Part shown: positions 21,188 to 32,600 of the stretch, in pieces
Position numbering within the stretch: the stretch's first letter is position 1
Layout: the number at the start of each line of letters is the position of its first letter
Source of the DNA: Chamaelirium japonicum
Lineage: Eukaryota; Streptophyta; Magnoliopsida; Liliales; Melanthiaceae
Assembly (NCBI GenBank): GCA_947650365.1
Contig: OX393549.1
Span: 79,720,533 to 79,784,532, forward strand
Direction of reading: 5' to 3'
Length of the DNA: 64,000 nt
Notes under the pieces: model-generated
Told to the model about the DNA's origin: nothing
Seen by the model: the letters and a program-made list of their open reading frames with translations, nothing else
Databases searched by the model: none
Position numbers and translations under genes: made by a program

Positions 21188-21720
21188 TTGACATCACCTT
21201 TGTGCCACAGAAGAAAGTTAAAAGGGCAAGCTCTCATGGACTTCCTCGCAGAATATCCTCTCTTGGCAGAATGGGAACTATCAGAAGATCTTCCAGACGA
21301 AGAAGTCTTCTCTATCGACGTTGCCCCCTCCTGGAAGATGTTCTTTGACGGCGCAGCAAAACAAGACATAACTGGAGCAGGGGTTATCTTCGTCACTCCA
21401 AACAACGAGATACTCCCCTTCTCATTTCTATTGTCGGAACCGTGCTCCAACAACGTGGCAGAATATCAAGCTTTACTCATCGGCCTTGAACTCGCTAATG
21501 ATATGAAGCTTCAAGGACTCGAGATTTTTGACAACTCCCAGCTCGTCATTCAGCAAGTCGTGGGGGCATACGAAGTCAACAAGGAAGACCTAGTGCCACT
21601 GCATGCGCTAGTTGTGGAACTTCTCGGCAAGCTCGAGGTGACTTCCATTCAGCATGTCTCAAGAAACCTCAACCAGTAGGCTGACGCGCTCGTAAACCTG
21701 GCGGCTACACTCCCATTTCC
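21188..21720 (+). pseudogene. Tat element second (archaeal-type) RNase H
   Basis: It reads WKMFFDGAAKQDITGAGVIF, NNVAEYQALLIGLELAND, LEIFDNSQLVIQQVVGAYEV, then NLNQ-stop-ADALVNLAA. The first Asp (FDGA), Glu (AEYQAL) and last Asp (ADAL) are kept. The third catalytic position, GDSQL in relatives, is DNSQL (Asn codon 21543-21545). A TAG at 21677-21679 interrupts it. A second RNase H after the first is a hallmark of Tat elements. Confidence 0.88.
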
Positions 21721-21899
21721 AGAAGAATGTCAGCTCGTCATCCCCGTTTATAGAAGAATAGTGGTTACCAAAGAAGACAGCCCTGTCGGGATTCCAGTTC
21801 AAGCCAATGAGGTGCACATCCTTGAAATTGAAGAGCAAGACTGGAGGCAACCTTTCATGGATTATCTCGTCCGTGGTAAACTCCTCGACGATCCAAAGC

Positions 21900-23086
21900 G
21901 CAAAGTTGACATTCGTTGACGGTCTCTGAAGTTCTACCACTTCAACAATGAGTTGTACCATCGAAGTTACGATGGCACACTCCTGAGGTGTCTCGCAAAG
22001 GAAGAGGTAGAAGCAGCACTGAAAGAAGTACACACTGGAATCTGTGGCTCGCACCAGTCCGGTCCAAAGCTCTACTTTTATGTCAGGAGGATGGGCTATT
22101 ACTGACCCACCATGATTAAAGACAGCTTGGAGTTCACGAAAAAATATCACGCTTGCCAGCTACACGGTGATTATATCCGTCAATCGCTAGAGCCTTTGCA
22201 CCCAACAATCGCATCGTGGCCCTTCGACGGATGGGGACTCGACATCGTCGGTCCCTTGCCCAAGTCATCCAAGCAACATCTTTACATTCTGGCAGCAACG
22301 GACTACGTCTCCAAATGGGCTGAAGTAATACCTATACGGGAAGTTAAAAGGCACTCCGTTATCAACTTCATCCAGAACGACATCATCTTTTGATATGGAA
22401 TCCCTCGCTACATCATAACGGACAATGAAAAGCAATTCAAAAATGCTGCTATCAGCCAGTTCTGTGCCAAGTACGGCATTAAGCAGAAATGCTCAATAAT
22501 GTACAATGCTCCGGCCAACGGACTGGCAGAAGCCTTCAATAAGACTCTTTACAAGCTTTTGGAGAAAACTGTCTCAAAGACAAAGAAGAATTGGCACGAA
22601 CGTATAGGTGAAGCACTATAGGCCTACCGCATGTCCTTTCGCACTCCAACGCAAGCAACTCCGTACTCCCTCGTCTATGGGGTAGAAGTCGTTCTTCCGC
22701 TCGAGCTTCAGATCCCATCGCTCAGGATAGCAATCCAAGAAGGCCTCACCAGCGACGACAACGCCCAGCTCCGCCTAGCAGAATTAGAGGCCCTGGATAA
22801 AAGGCGTCTCGAAGGTCAGCAACGTCTGGAGTGTTATCAGGCCAGACTGACTCGCGCCTTTAACAAGAAGATCCGCCCTCGATCCTTCCAAACAGGAGAA
22901 CTGGTGCTGGTAGTCAAATGCCCCATCATTCTCTCACATCGAGGAGGGAAGAAGTTCGACGCCAAATGGGATGGACCACATACCGTCAAAGAAGTCTACT
23001 CCAGCGGTGCTTACCTCCTCACCACGTTAGAAGGGCTTACACTCAGCCCTATTAACGGCAAGTACCTCAAAAGGTACTATAACTAA
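21900..23086 (+). pseudogene. Tat element integrase, broken
   Basis: It contains LKFYHFNNELYHRS, EVHTGICGSHQSG (His pair), KKYHACQLHGD (the first zinc-finger Cys is Tyr, 22145-22147), WGLDIVGPLPKSS (Asp), YIITDNEKQFKN (Asp), NGLAEAFNKTLYKLLEK (Glu), SFRTPTQATPYSLVYG and a C-terminal WDGPHTVKEVYSSGAYLL ending at the TAA near 23086. The catalytic D-D-E triad is readable, but in-frame stops occur near 21920, at 22103-22105, 22391-22393 and 22619-22621. Confidence 0.9.
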
Positions 23087-23131
23087 AGCAAGGCCATACT
23101 CCTTGTAAAAAAAAAAAAAGGAATAACTGAA

Positions 23132-23168
23132 CTACGTGCGACTTGATCCCTCTTAGGAGGGTACGTAG
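23132..23168 (+). other. Conserved hairpin motif after integrase
   Basis: CTACGT at the start pairs with ACGTAG at the end, and GATCCCTC with GAGGGT inside. A closely related hairpin is at 60518-60553 in an unrelated LTR region. Confidence 0.65.
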
Positions 23169-23289
23169 GCAGCCTACAAAGGTTCAGTCCAGGTAAAAAG
23201 AAAAACACACCAACGTCGTCATAGAAGGCCAGCCCAGAGGAGAACGAGTGCAGATCCACAAGTCCAGTCAGCAAACCAAAAGATGACAA

Positions 23290-23840
23290 GAATGTCAAAG
23301 TCCTTGAGGCGATGAAGCGCCTCGCCTTCCGTAGCTTACACGCGCTGCAACTCTAGGGGTAGAGAAGCCTTCAACTTCCGACGCATCGCCAGCTATGCAC
23401 GTTGCGTCGCAAGGTTCGCTCCGGAAGCATTATCGATCACTCCACCAGCTTCCGACACTTTGTTAGTTCTTCACGCCGCCTTGCAAGCTCTGCTCTAGAC
23501 GTCTTCTCGATCGCTTGAGCTTTCCCCAAACAGAACTCCAGCTTCTAAAGCGACGCATGAGTAGCAAGTCGAAGTCCTTAAGGCATCGAAGTGGCTCGCA
23601 TTCCGTAGCTTATATGCGCTGCAACTCCAGAGATAGAAAAGCCGTCAACTTCCGACGCATCGCTAGCTATGCACGCTGCTCTGCAAGGTTTGCTCCGGAA
23701 GCCTTCTCGATCGCTCCACCAGCTTCTAGCACTTTGTCAGCCCTTCTTGCTGTTTTGCAAACCTTGCTGCAGAAATTTTCTTAGTCGCTCGAGCATCCCC
23801 CAAACGGGACTCCGACTTCTGAAGCGACGCACGAGCGGTC
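23290..23840. repeat. 274-bp tandem repeat, about two copies
   Basis: CTTCCGTAGCTTAC near 23327 and ATTCCGTAGCTTAT near 23600, and CCCCAAACAGAACTCCAGC near 23522 and CCCCAAACGGGACTCCGAC near 23796, recur with a 274-bp offset. Confidence 0.8.
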
Positions 23841-24590
23841 TCCACCTTCTTCTACATCTGAACCAAGTCTGCATTAGCAAGCATGTGAAGTCCCTCCAGC
23901 CGACGTCTCTCTCCCTCGGTCGTAGCTAAGCCCAAGGAAGCGTCATTCAGCGTAGACTGTCACAAGCAACGAAGCTAGCTACCCTCCAAGAAGGTGTGTG
24001 TCTAGTCTGCAAACAAAGAGTCATCCGCCTTGAAATCCGCCAGGCTCGTGCAAAAGCTCGAGCCCATCTGAAGGTCGTCAGTCCCTCAAAGTCAAAGATC
24101 TGAAGGATTGGAACTGTCACTGAAGTCAAATGCAGTAACCCAAAGATAGGCGGATACATCGGCGACAACCGCATCCTTTGCGACCTCAAAAAAAAAAAGG
24201 AAGAGAAAGAAGATGAATAGTCACCTCCCCTGGCCTCCGACGTCTCCGTCTCGTCCTCACACCAAGCAATCGTCACCACACTCGGCTTCGTCTTGTCCTC
24301 TTGTCGTGCCGTTGTCATTACGCTCCCCCACCGAGAAGATGACAGCACTCCGCTAAAGAATCCTTCGTCTCAAAGCTACAGAGGTACTAAAATTCCCCCC
24401 GAGGCCAGGAGTCGACACCATATCAAGTCAAACGGGAGCAGATCTTCGAAGCCACTACCGGTGCGGGCACAAAGTCTTCAGCGCAGTGGTGAAAATGCAG
24501 GCTCAAACCTGGGCGAAGGAGCTTCATGGAGATCGGCTCGTCGGTGTAAACTTTCTCGCTTAGCTTCGGCATCCTGCAACTCGCATCGGT

Positions 24591-24893
24591 GAATCCATCC
24601 TCTATGATGCGCTCATAGATAAGAATCCAGAGCATCGACAAAAGGTCTTCTCTCCTCGAAGTACAATGGCGAAACACCCGAGTAAGGGGGAAGCAAAGGT
24701 ACTTACTCCCATAGGAGAAGTCCTCAGCTATCCACCCCGGCGAATCCATCCTCTGTGATGCGCTCATAGATAGAAATCCGGAGCATCGACAGAAGGTCTT
24801 CTCTTCTCGAAGTACGGTAGCGGTACACCAGAGTAAGGGGGAAACGAAGGTACTTACTCCCGTCGGAGAAGCCCTCAGCCATCCACCCCGGCA
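24591..24893. repeat. 151-bp tandem repeat, two copies
   Basis: GAATCCATCCTCTATGATGC at 24591 recurs as GAATCCATCCTCTGTGATGC at 24742, with the following sequence to CATCCACCCCGG. Confidence 0.88.
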
Positions 24894-25970
24894 AAGTCAA
24901 ACCCTCGAAAGCTCGGATCCTGAAAGAATACAGAAAGAGTCGAGTCAAGACAAGCAAGAGGAAGCTGCACAAAAAAAAGGGCGAAATAGAGAAAAGGAAA
25001 GAGACCCACAGCTAAAAAAAAAGCCTTAGGGGCCCGCAACCCCCTTCCCGTACGAGACCACGCAAGAGGGGTGGGGGGGCGCAGCCCCTCTCCCCCCAAT
25101 TGAAACCAGACAACAGGGGATGGGGGGCCCTATAGCCCCCTCCTTCTTCTCCTCCGATCCAGTCGGGGGGGGGGGCGCCGCCCGACTCGCGCCCGCAGCC
25201 GCGGCTGCCGAGTCCCCCATCGATCGGCTTGGGACCCCGCACCGTCGCCGCACACCCCGGCCACCGCGCTCCCCGCCCCGGCCGACGTCGCCCACGCCCT
25301 GCCCTGCACGCGCCACCTGCTCGTGCCCCGCGCGCTGCCCTGCAACGCAGCACCCCGCGTCGGTGCCGGCGCCCGCGCTCGACTGCCGCCACCCGCGTGC
25401 CGCTTTGACCCCCGTGCCGCCTGCGCTGTAGCCCGCACCCGACACCGGCGCGGCACCCCGCGCCCAGCGCCCCCGCTGCTGCCGCTGCCTCTGCAAACCA
25501 GAGGAGGAAGAAGAAAGAAAGAAATGAAAAGAAAAGAAAAAAAAAGAAAGGAAAAGAAAAGAAATAAAAGAAGAAGAAAAAGAGAAAAGAAAGAAGAAGA
25601 AGGAAGAAGGTGGCGAAGGCGGACGACACCTCAGCCGCGCTCCTCCGTCCTCCTCGCCGCGGTCGTTGTCGCCCCGTTGCTTCGGGATCGCCTTCGCAAC
25701 AATCTTCAAATCGCGCACCATCGTCGCCGCCGACGACGAAAGAGGCGACACCAGGAAGACGGAGCAAGTCGCATGCAACCACGGGCATCACTCTTCCGAC
25801 GGCGGTCTCCAAAAGCCGGCAGAGCCTTCGCAAGAGCAAGGTGTTGAATGAAAGGGGTAGTGGACCTTAAATAAGCCACTAATCCCATCCAAGAAAGAAA
25901 TCAATGACAAGTGCTATGCGTTTCCTTACGTACACAAGTTCTCCGCATTTCCGCCAGCGCACTCGTCCTT

Positions 25971-25981
25971 GAGGGGGCACT
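25971..25981 (+). other. Polypurine tract of the Tat element
   Basis: GAGGGGGCACT directly precedes the 3' LTR and would prime plus-strand synthesis. Confidence 0.6.
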
Positions 25982-28110
25982 TGTAGACACACAAATTGTG
26001 TCTAACCCGGACCCGACTCGCATGCACCTATCCGGAGGCAAACTTGACACGCACTCGAATCCAGACCCGACTCGCATGCACCTATCCGGAGGCAAACCCT
26101 ATACGCACTCGGACCGGACCCGACTCGAATGCACCGACTCGGAGGCAAACCCGACACGCACTTAGACCTGGACCCGACTCGCATGCACTGACTCGGAGGC
26201 AAACCCGACACGCAAACCGGACCCGACCCGCACCAAATAAAGGGCCGAATGAGCCCATCCCCAAGTGGGGCCCACCCGGCCCCCTTCTAGAAATCCGAAC
26301 CCCTTAGGGGGGGGTGGCCGGCCATGCAAGAAAAGAAAGAAAAGAAAAGAAAAGAAAGAAAAGAAAGGAAAGAAAAGAAAAGGAAATAAAAGAAGAAAAA
26401 GGAAACAAATACCGCCATGTGCGGATCTACACCGATCCCTCGATCCGACGGATAAGAAACGAAGCCGGTTCACCATCGACTTTATGTGCAAGATTCAAAA
26501 TAAACTCAAAAAAGGATTGAGCCATAACTACCCCACCAGAAAAGGAAAGCAAATAAAGGATTATTCCTCTCATCAATGGATGAATAAATCTTGGGTAGTT
26601 ATTGGAGAGATATTAAAGGGATTCAATAAATCTTCCCATATCTCTCCCCTCCCCTCCTTCACCTATAAATAGAGGGGGAGGAGGAAGGCTCAAAGGGGTC
26701 GAAGACGAAGACAAGGCGAAGGAGCTTTGCAGAAGAGAAGACGCATTTTTCATCGACCCAAGGCTTCACAAGGCACCGACAAGTCTATCACTTCGGGATC
26801 AGCTTAGTCCATTGAAAGCCCTCATCAAAGTGAAGACCCTTGCACAAGAAGATCAAGCCTTCGACTCCATGCACACAGAAGAAAGCTCAGAGAAGAAGAA
26901 CCCTTCGACTCCGAAGACGCCAGAAGTAAAGGCCAGAGAAGAAGATCGGAGCGGCTCCACCCCGTCGTCTCCAACAAGCCTTCGACTCCGATCAAGCCCA
27001 AAAGCCCGAAGAAGGAGACCGAAGCGTCATCACCCTGTCGCCTTCAACAAACGCCCGCTCCATCCACGAAGAAGAAAGCTTGGAGAGGGACACCTCAAGT
27101 CGTCGCTACACCCGTCGTCTTCAAAGCAAAGCCAACGCTACAACCATTGTACGGAGATCAGTGCTACCCCTGCCGTCTTCAAAGGAACCCTTCGACTCCG
27201 ATCACGCCAAAGAAGCCTAGAGAAGAAGAGAAGCAAAGTCGTCGCTACACCCGTTGTCTTCAAAGCCAAGCCGATGCTACAACCATCGCACGGAGATCGA
27301 TGCCACCCTCGCCGTCTTCAAATGAACCCTTTGACTCCGATCACACCAAAGAAGCCCGGAGAAGAAGAGAAGTCGAGCCGACGCCTAAACCGTCGAGGAA
27401 GCCAGAAGCCTTGAAGAGGTAGCCACCGTCGTTCGAGGAAAAGATCGAGTCAACATCGAAGCAAAAACAACGCAATAAGCCAAAGCAAAAGCCCTGGTAA
27501 AGCCCTTACCAAAGCAACGCAAGTGCCAAAGCCAAGCAACTACGCCGGTCATGAGCAAAAGCAATGCACGTTCTAGCCGATACGACGCGAAGTCCGAAAG
27601 AACTAAAGCATCGCAAGTCTCTACCCATCTACGTTCAAGCGCAAGCGCCAAAGTAAAGCAAAAGCCAGAGCCACATCAAAGGAAAGTCAAAGCCGAAAGC
27701 CAAAGCCAAAGCCGACGCCAAAAGCATGATCGATGCCGCGAACCGACGATCAACGACGCTGGGGTCTAGCAAGGATCGAGGAAGACACGAAGACCGAGGA
27801 ACGAAGCCGAAAATCCTTAGCCGAGTAAGCGCGAAGCACGGAAGGGACAGAAGCAACGGCATATACTTCTTAGCCACTCAAAGAACCCTCACCCTGTAAA
27901 GACCTCTGTCCTAGGCAACCCCTTCAGAGCTCTCGCACGAATACCACGTGGAGACGCGGATCAAAGGGACCCTCCAGAGGATCTCTCCCACAATCTCCTG
28001 ATCAAATATTCGCCGCACCCGGCTCACCACCCCCGAGTCCTCGGGTCCCGGCCTCTGTAATCTACGTGTGTTTGCAATAAAGACGACCCGGATATTTTTC
28101 TGCGCATATA
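25982..28110 (+). repeat. 3' LTR of the Tat element
   Basis: It starts TGTAGACACACAAATTG like the 5' LTR. It ends GCGCATATA instead of ...CATACA, so the canonical CA end has become TA (C to T). It has the same internal features: 54-bp repeats near 26000-26215, TATA box 26664-26672 and TTCGACTCCG repeats. A short stretch present near 14280-14315 in the 5' LTR is missing here. Confidence 0.95.
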
Positions 28111-28115
28111 CCCGG

Positions 28116-29850
28116 TAACCCAAATACCAGTTTTAACCGAGAATCATGGGAAAAAAAAATTAGTACGACTCATTTTACGGTGCTGATCTATCACTTAATA
28201 TGTTAATATTTCTTGTCTGTGCTATTGCATTAATTTAAAAATATATATTATTTTGAAAAATGTCCAGAGTATGTTTCGAACCTAGCCAGGGGTTGGTACC
28301 CGTGCACTTGTACCAGTAGGTTGTGTAAGTTTTTTTTTTTTGGAAAGGAGTAGGTTGTGTAAGTTGACTACCAAAAAAAAAAGAAGAGGAATGTCAGTTG
28401 ACTACCAAAAAAAGAGAGGAATTTTTTACTTACACCTTTGTTATTGTATGTTAATTGGGCATATCCCTAAATTAATCATACTTAGGCATACATTTTGTTG
28501 ATGTATGACTGATTTTGAGACCCTTATGTTGCAAAATTTTCCTCCGCATCTCGAGTTTAGCATGGACCCCTGATGGGTCAATTAAAATGACATCGTGTGT
28601 GGGAATTGCCGAGTGGGTCGGGCTTCACTCCCGGAGGGATTAGTCCGAGCCTGAAGTGGGCCATTGCCCGAAAGGTTTCGGGACACCCGCCGATCTCAAA
28701 AAAAAAAAAAAAATGACATCGTGTGTGAGTAACATGTGTTGGGGATAAAATTGTCTATCCTCTATTGATTCATGCAAGTTACAGGTTCGCCGCCAGAGTG
28801 AGACTATTGCAGAGATGCAAGGAAAGGAAAAATGTCAGAAATGAACAGCTCCTTCTGAAGCACAGACCCTTCGATGTTTTAGTCACTCTTTCGAAGAAAA
28901 AAACAAAGGGCATGCTAGAGAAGGGGGGAGATAGGTATAGGTAGGGGGACTCACAACTATTTTTCCAACCATTTGAACAATGCCGCAATTGGGCTTTTAT
29001 AGAAGCCCGGAGTTTGGAGACATTGACACGTGTCCAAACACGAGGCAGTCAGGTAGGGGGTGGGAGTGGTGCAAAGGGCCTCCTCTCGGAGCAGTCTGGG
29101 TGCTATTGGGGTGGGCGATTATGCCGTTGGGATGCCAAGTCATCAAGGGAGAAACTCCACACAGCGTGCTAGCATTGGTGCAAAGATATCATGCCAGAGT
29201 AGGGCGCCACCACACACTGTCCTCTAATTGGTGTAGGTTTACACTTGCATTGTACAATGAGCTGGTCGAGGGATCGGAGTAGAGCACGGCGCCCTCCTTC
29301 ATCACGTGTCAAATCTCAAAAGAACAAAAAGAAGGGACATCATCAAAATGATCCAAATATGATCAAACACGATTTGGATCACCACCCCAACATTAGCGCA
29401 TCCTCAAATGGATTAGGGCTGCTCAATGTAAATCCAACCCCTTCGAAAAGTAGGTCCTTTTAGATCCGATTCGGCTGAGTCTGGTCGAGGGAACAATTTT
29501 TGTTTGGAGTAATGCTATCTCACCAACCCCATCACCAACCTGCTAGGTGGCATCCCTTGATTGGTGGAATTATGGACCATGGGATGAACCCTAGGGGGAT
29601 GCCGCCAGTCACCACCCTTGTCGAGCACAAATCGTTCATTGTCACCCCTATCGGCCACCACCCACCGCCCGCCACCCCATTGACCACCATCCGCTATCCG
29701 CCACTGGTGGTGGCCGATGGTGGCTACATTTCCGTTGGGTTCATCCCATGGCCCATAAATTTGCAATTAGAGGATGCCACCTATCATATTAGTGATGGGG
29801 TTGGTTAAATAGCATTAGTTGTTTGTTTGAAGAACCAATTGTAATTTAGG
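28116..29850. other. Intergenic, no gene seen
   Basis: Apart from the SINE-like insert at 28602-28712 I see only short unsupported frames. Confidence 0.4.
28602..28712 (+). mobile_element. SINE-like insertion with poly(A) tail
   Basis: An insert that begins GGAATTGCCGAGTGGGTCGG and ends in about 15 A is flanked by a perfect 15-bp target duplication, ATGACATCGTGTGTG (28587-28601 and 28713-28727). These are marks of LINE-driven retroposition. The 5' tRNA-like part is missing, so it is probably a 5'-truncated SINE. Confidence 0.75.
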
Positions 29851-29854
29851 ACAT

Positions 29855-30375
29855 ACTTCTTAGGTCGTGTTTGGCCAGGCTTGTTTCGTTTCACCAATTG
29901 GGGCTCACCTGCGGATACGCTGCTACGTGGAGGAAGATTGGAGAAGAGAGACGTGCCTTTTTGCCGGAGATGTACAGTGGCTTAGTGCAAGAGGGTCCCC
30001 ATTCCACTCTGCCAACACATGTAATACCTAATAAGCGGGGTCCGCTAACCCAATAGGAGACGACAATGAGATGATTCCGCTAAGCCAAACACAACACAAT
30101 AAGAAGGCACGTTTGGTAGCTAGAATATTCAACTTAAGATCTGGAAAAGTAAAGTGATTCCCTTACGTGAAACAACTTTGTTGTGCACTTTGTTGTGTTT
30201 GGTAGGAGGGCATTCACTCAAAAATCATATTTCGTAATCACCCCATCCTATATAATCGGTGGGAAAGTAAGCGGTAGCTCATTCTTGTCTCTCCCCTTGG
30301 TAATCTCAGCCCCCCCCCCCAACAGGAATAGCTTTCCCTTCCCTAAACTAAAAGATTCTGGCTACCAAATGAGGG
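29855..30375. repeat. Two adjacent inverted-repeat (MITE-like) segments
   Basis: GTCGTGTTTGGCCAGGC near 29863 has an inverted partner GCTAAGCCAAACACAAC near 30080. GCACGTTTGGTAGCTAGAAT near 30108 has an inverted partner ATTCTGGCTACCAAATGAGG near 30356. No clean target duplications were found. Both look like Tourist/hAT-style MITEs. Confidence 0.4.
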
Positions 30376-31699
30376 CTAAGGGTAAGAGTTAGCATGTTTG
30401 TGTGTGTGAAATGTTGACAGAGCTTGCAGTTTCGATTGCATCTCAGCGGTAAAAAACATCTACTTCTAATTCCGGAGGCTGCAAATTTGATCTTGAGTGA
30501 CATCTCTTTGCCCTTGTTAGCAAAATTTTAAGGCTTCGAGATTCAAGAGCCTGGTCTATCTGGAGCCCCATTCACAAATAGACAATCCACTGACCATGAT
30601 GGCACAGCTAAAAAAAATAAGGGGAACTTAGTGATAGTTCCTTGACAAAGGAATCAACTCGCAATAAGCCCTCCTACAAGTATTGCAATAGCTCCCTCTC
30701 GAAAACTCGCTGGACCAAATAGGAAAAAAACGCTCAGTCCAAGTTCATTAAATTTACACTTCCTATCAACTTAACACAAACCATTTTTTGCATTAAAAAA
30801 CAATTGAAATCACTCCAAATTTTTGATTTGAAACCACAAAACAATTTAAAAATTTTATGAATAATTTCATTGAAAAACTTTATTATGTCAACCGACCAAA
30901 TAGTTACTCTTTTTTACCTAATTGTTACTCTTTATGTGCGACATAGAATCAGCTTGGTTTTGCATAGTTAAATACATTTTTTGTCACAAAAAATAATCAT
31001 ATTGTGACCATACGAGCAGAATTACCGCTACAATCAATTGACAATTAAAGAATTTTACTATATCAAATTGTTACTCTTTGCCAACAGATTGTTAGTCTTT
31101 ACTAATTGTCAAATTAAAAATTATGTTATCATATGTGCGTGGCAGAAGGAGCCCTCGTTAATCAAATCTAACCGATTTTTGCTCTTTAGCGATTGTTAAA
31201 GTTTATCTGTAGGGGTAAAATTGTTATTTATAAAATCTCGTTAATACATGTGCATGGGAGAAGGAGCTCACATTAACCAGAGTCCAACTACAGCGGCTTA
31301 ACGTTAAGGTCAAACTTTACATACCATTAACGCTAAACAGAAACCTTTTTAAGGAGCTAACGATTATAACCCCAAAAAATAAAGATAGATCTTGACAAAG
31401 CATACGATTTGGATCTCGTGATGTAAATATCCACCGTGCTGCCCCCGACCGTCTCCAATTGTTGGCCACGCCACTCTTCAGTTAACGTTGCTGCCGACAC
31501 CGAACACCATCGCCCATCGCCGGACACCACAGTGACCGTCGGCCTCGAGCCTTGCCGGGGTTCAGTCTTCAGACTAGTTCCTGTGTGGTTTTGAGTTGGG
31601 CTTTGGTCGAGTTAGGGGTAGCCCACAGCCCGCCCAAAAATACCTTTGAGCCCAGTCTCACAAACTGCAACTTATCTCTGCATAAAACCGACCTAACAA
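30376..31699. other. Intergenic, no gene seen
   Basis: AT-rich sequence upstream of PSRP3. Around 30440-30500, CTCAGCGGTAAAAAACATC followed by GGCTGCAAATTTGATC resembles spaced A and B boxes of a decayed tRNA-derived SINE. This is weak. Confidence 0.3.
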
Positions 31700-31899
31700 G
31701 GCCCGGGCATCAGGATGGGCCCAAAACTGAATCAGGCCCATTTACAGCCCTAGCTTCATCTCTGGGGTCCGTTGGCCGGCAATGGATTAGGGAGCCCCAT
31801 CCTCGTCGCCGTGCTGAAGACGAAGTAATCGGAGAGGACGCAGAGAAGCCGCTGGGGAATTTGGTCTCTCTCTCTCTCTCTAGTCTAAGCTGCTGAACA

Positions 31900-31963
<64 letters not shown>

Positions 31964-31968
31964 AGAAA
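31700..31968 (+). promoter_or_regulatory. Probable PSRP3 promoter and CT-rich 5' leader
   Basis: A TGGGCCC box lies at 31716-31722 and GGCCCATTT at 31735-31743. The latter matches the GGCCCAWWW (UP1/site II type) element common in plant ribosomal and organelle protein promoters. CT microsatellites at about 31866-31881 and 31902-31960 sit just before the start codon and are probably transcribed. There is no clear TATA box. Confidence 0.5.
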
Positions 31969-32600
31969 ATGGTGTCCTTATCGATTCATGGAGGTAATCT
32001 GAGCGCTCTCATCACCCTCCCCACCCCCTTCAACACCACCCTCTCGCCCAAAACCTCATTCTCCCCGAAACCCAATTCCTTATCTCTCATCACCCTCTCC
32101 ACCCCTTCCCCCAAGAGACCCAGGAGCCTCCTCCCATCCGCATCCGCCGCCGTAGCCGAAGCCCTCGAGGCCGCCGGCGGCGGTGGCGACGCCGAGAAAC
32201 AGGTCGAAGAAAAGGAGGTGCCTTTGTCTATCCCTCCCCTCCCCCTTATCTTCTTGCCTTTTGGGGTGGATTGTTTGAGACAGAGGAAATGGGTTTCTTT
32301 GCGTGGTGGTTGCAGAGGCTGGGGGTGGTGGTGAAGGTGATGGAGAAGCCGAGGCTGGTGCTGCGGTTCATTTGGATGGAGAAGAACATCGGGGTGGCGC
32401 TGGACCAGGTGATCCCGGGCCACGGCACCATCCCTCTCAGCCCCTACTTCTGGTGGCCCCGCAAGGACGCGTGGGAGGAGCTCAAGTCCAGGCTGGAGGA
32501 GAAGCCATGGATCTCCCAGAAGCGCATGATCGTCCTCCTCAATCAGGCCACCGACATCATCAACCTCTGGCAGCAGGGCGGCGACGCCACCAAGTTGTAA
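31969..32600 (+). CDS. PSRP3: Plastid 30S ribosomal protein PSRP-3 (Ycf65 family)
   Basis: There are two exons, 31969-32217 and 32316-32600, with a 98-bp phase-0 intron (donor AAGGAG|GTGCCT, acceptor TTGCAG|AGGCTG), giving 177 residues. The first 60 or so residues ([20 protein letters not shown]...) are rich in Ser, Thr and Pro with no acidic residue, as in a plastid transit peptide. An Ala/Gly/Glu linker follows. The mature core reads [37 protein letters not shown], then [20 protein letters not shown] to the stop. This is the PSRP-3/Ycf65 domain, a plastid-specific component of the small ribosomal subunit that is nuclear-encoded in land plants. The length fits the family. The start is the ATG after a long CT-rich leader and begins the transit peptide. 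Upstream TGGGCC and GGCCCATTT boxes suit a ribosomal-protein promoter. A truncated inverted copy of its 5' end lies about 1.4 kb downstream. Confidence 0.95.

Larger units (their letters stand above)
23087..25970 (+). other. Noncoding 3' region of the Tat element
   Basis: This holds a conserved hairpin (23132-23168), tandem repeats of 274 bp (about 23290-23840) and 151 bp (24591-24893), a very GC-rich part (about 25080-25500) and a purine-rich tract (about 25500-25610). Long frames in the GC-rich part have low-complexity translations and no recognisable domain. Confidence 0.75.
13856..28110 (+). mobile_element. Ty3/gypsy LTR retrotransposon, Tat type, full length but inactive
   Basis: This 14.3-kb element has LTRs at 13856-15994 and 25982-28110, a 5-bp target duplication CCCGG on both sides (13851-13855 and 28111-28115), a primer site after the 5' LTR and a purine tract before the 3' LTR. 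The order gag, protease, RT, RNase H, a second RNase H, integrase is the Ty3/gypsy order, and the second RNase H domain is typical of the plant Tat clade. A 2.9-kb noncoding stretch separates integrase from the 3' LTR. Several stops, frameshifts and lost catalytic residues show it cannot move by itself. The two LTRs differ at many sites and by indels, so the insertion is old. Confidence 0.95.
13681..28160. repeat. Inverted flanks around the Tat element (older host element)
   Basis: TTAAAACTGGTAT at 13705-13717 is matched in inverted orientation at 28124-28136, with T-runs and further similarity on both sides. Ignoring the Tat insertion, these would be arms of an older inverted-repeat element into which it jumped. 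Confidence 0.5.

Noticed and set aside
25012-25888. Long frames on both strands in the GC-rich Tat 3' region
   Set aside because: All are low-complexity Arg/Ala/Pro or Phe/Ser sequence, overlap each other and have no domain.
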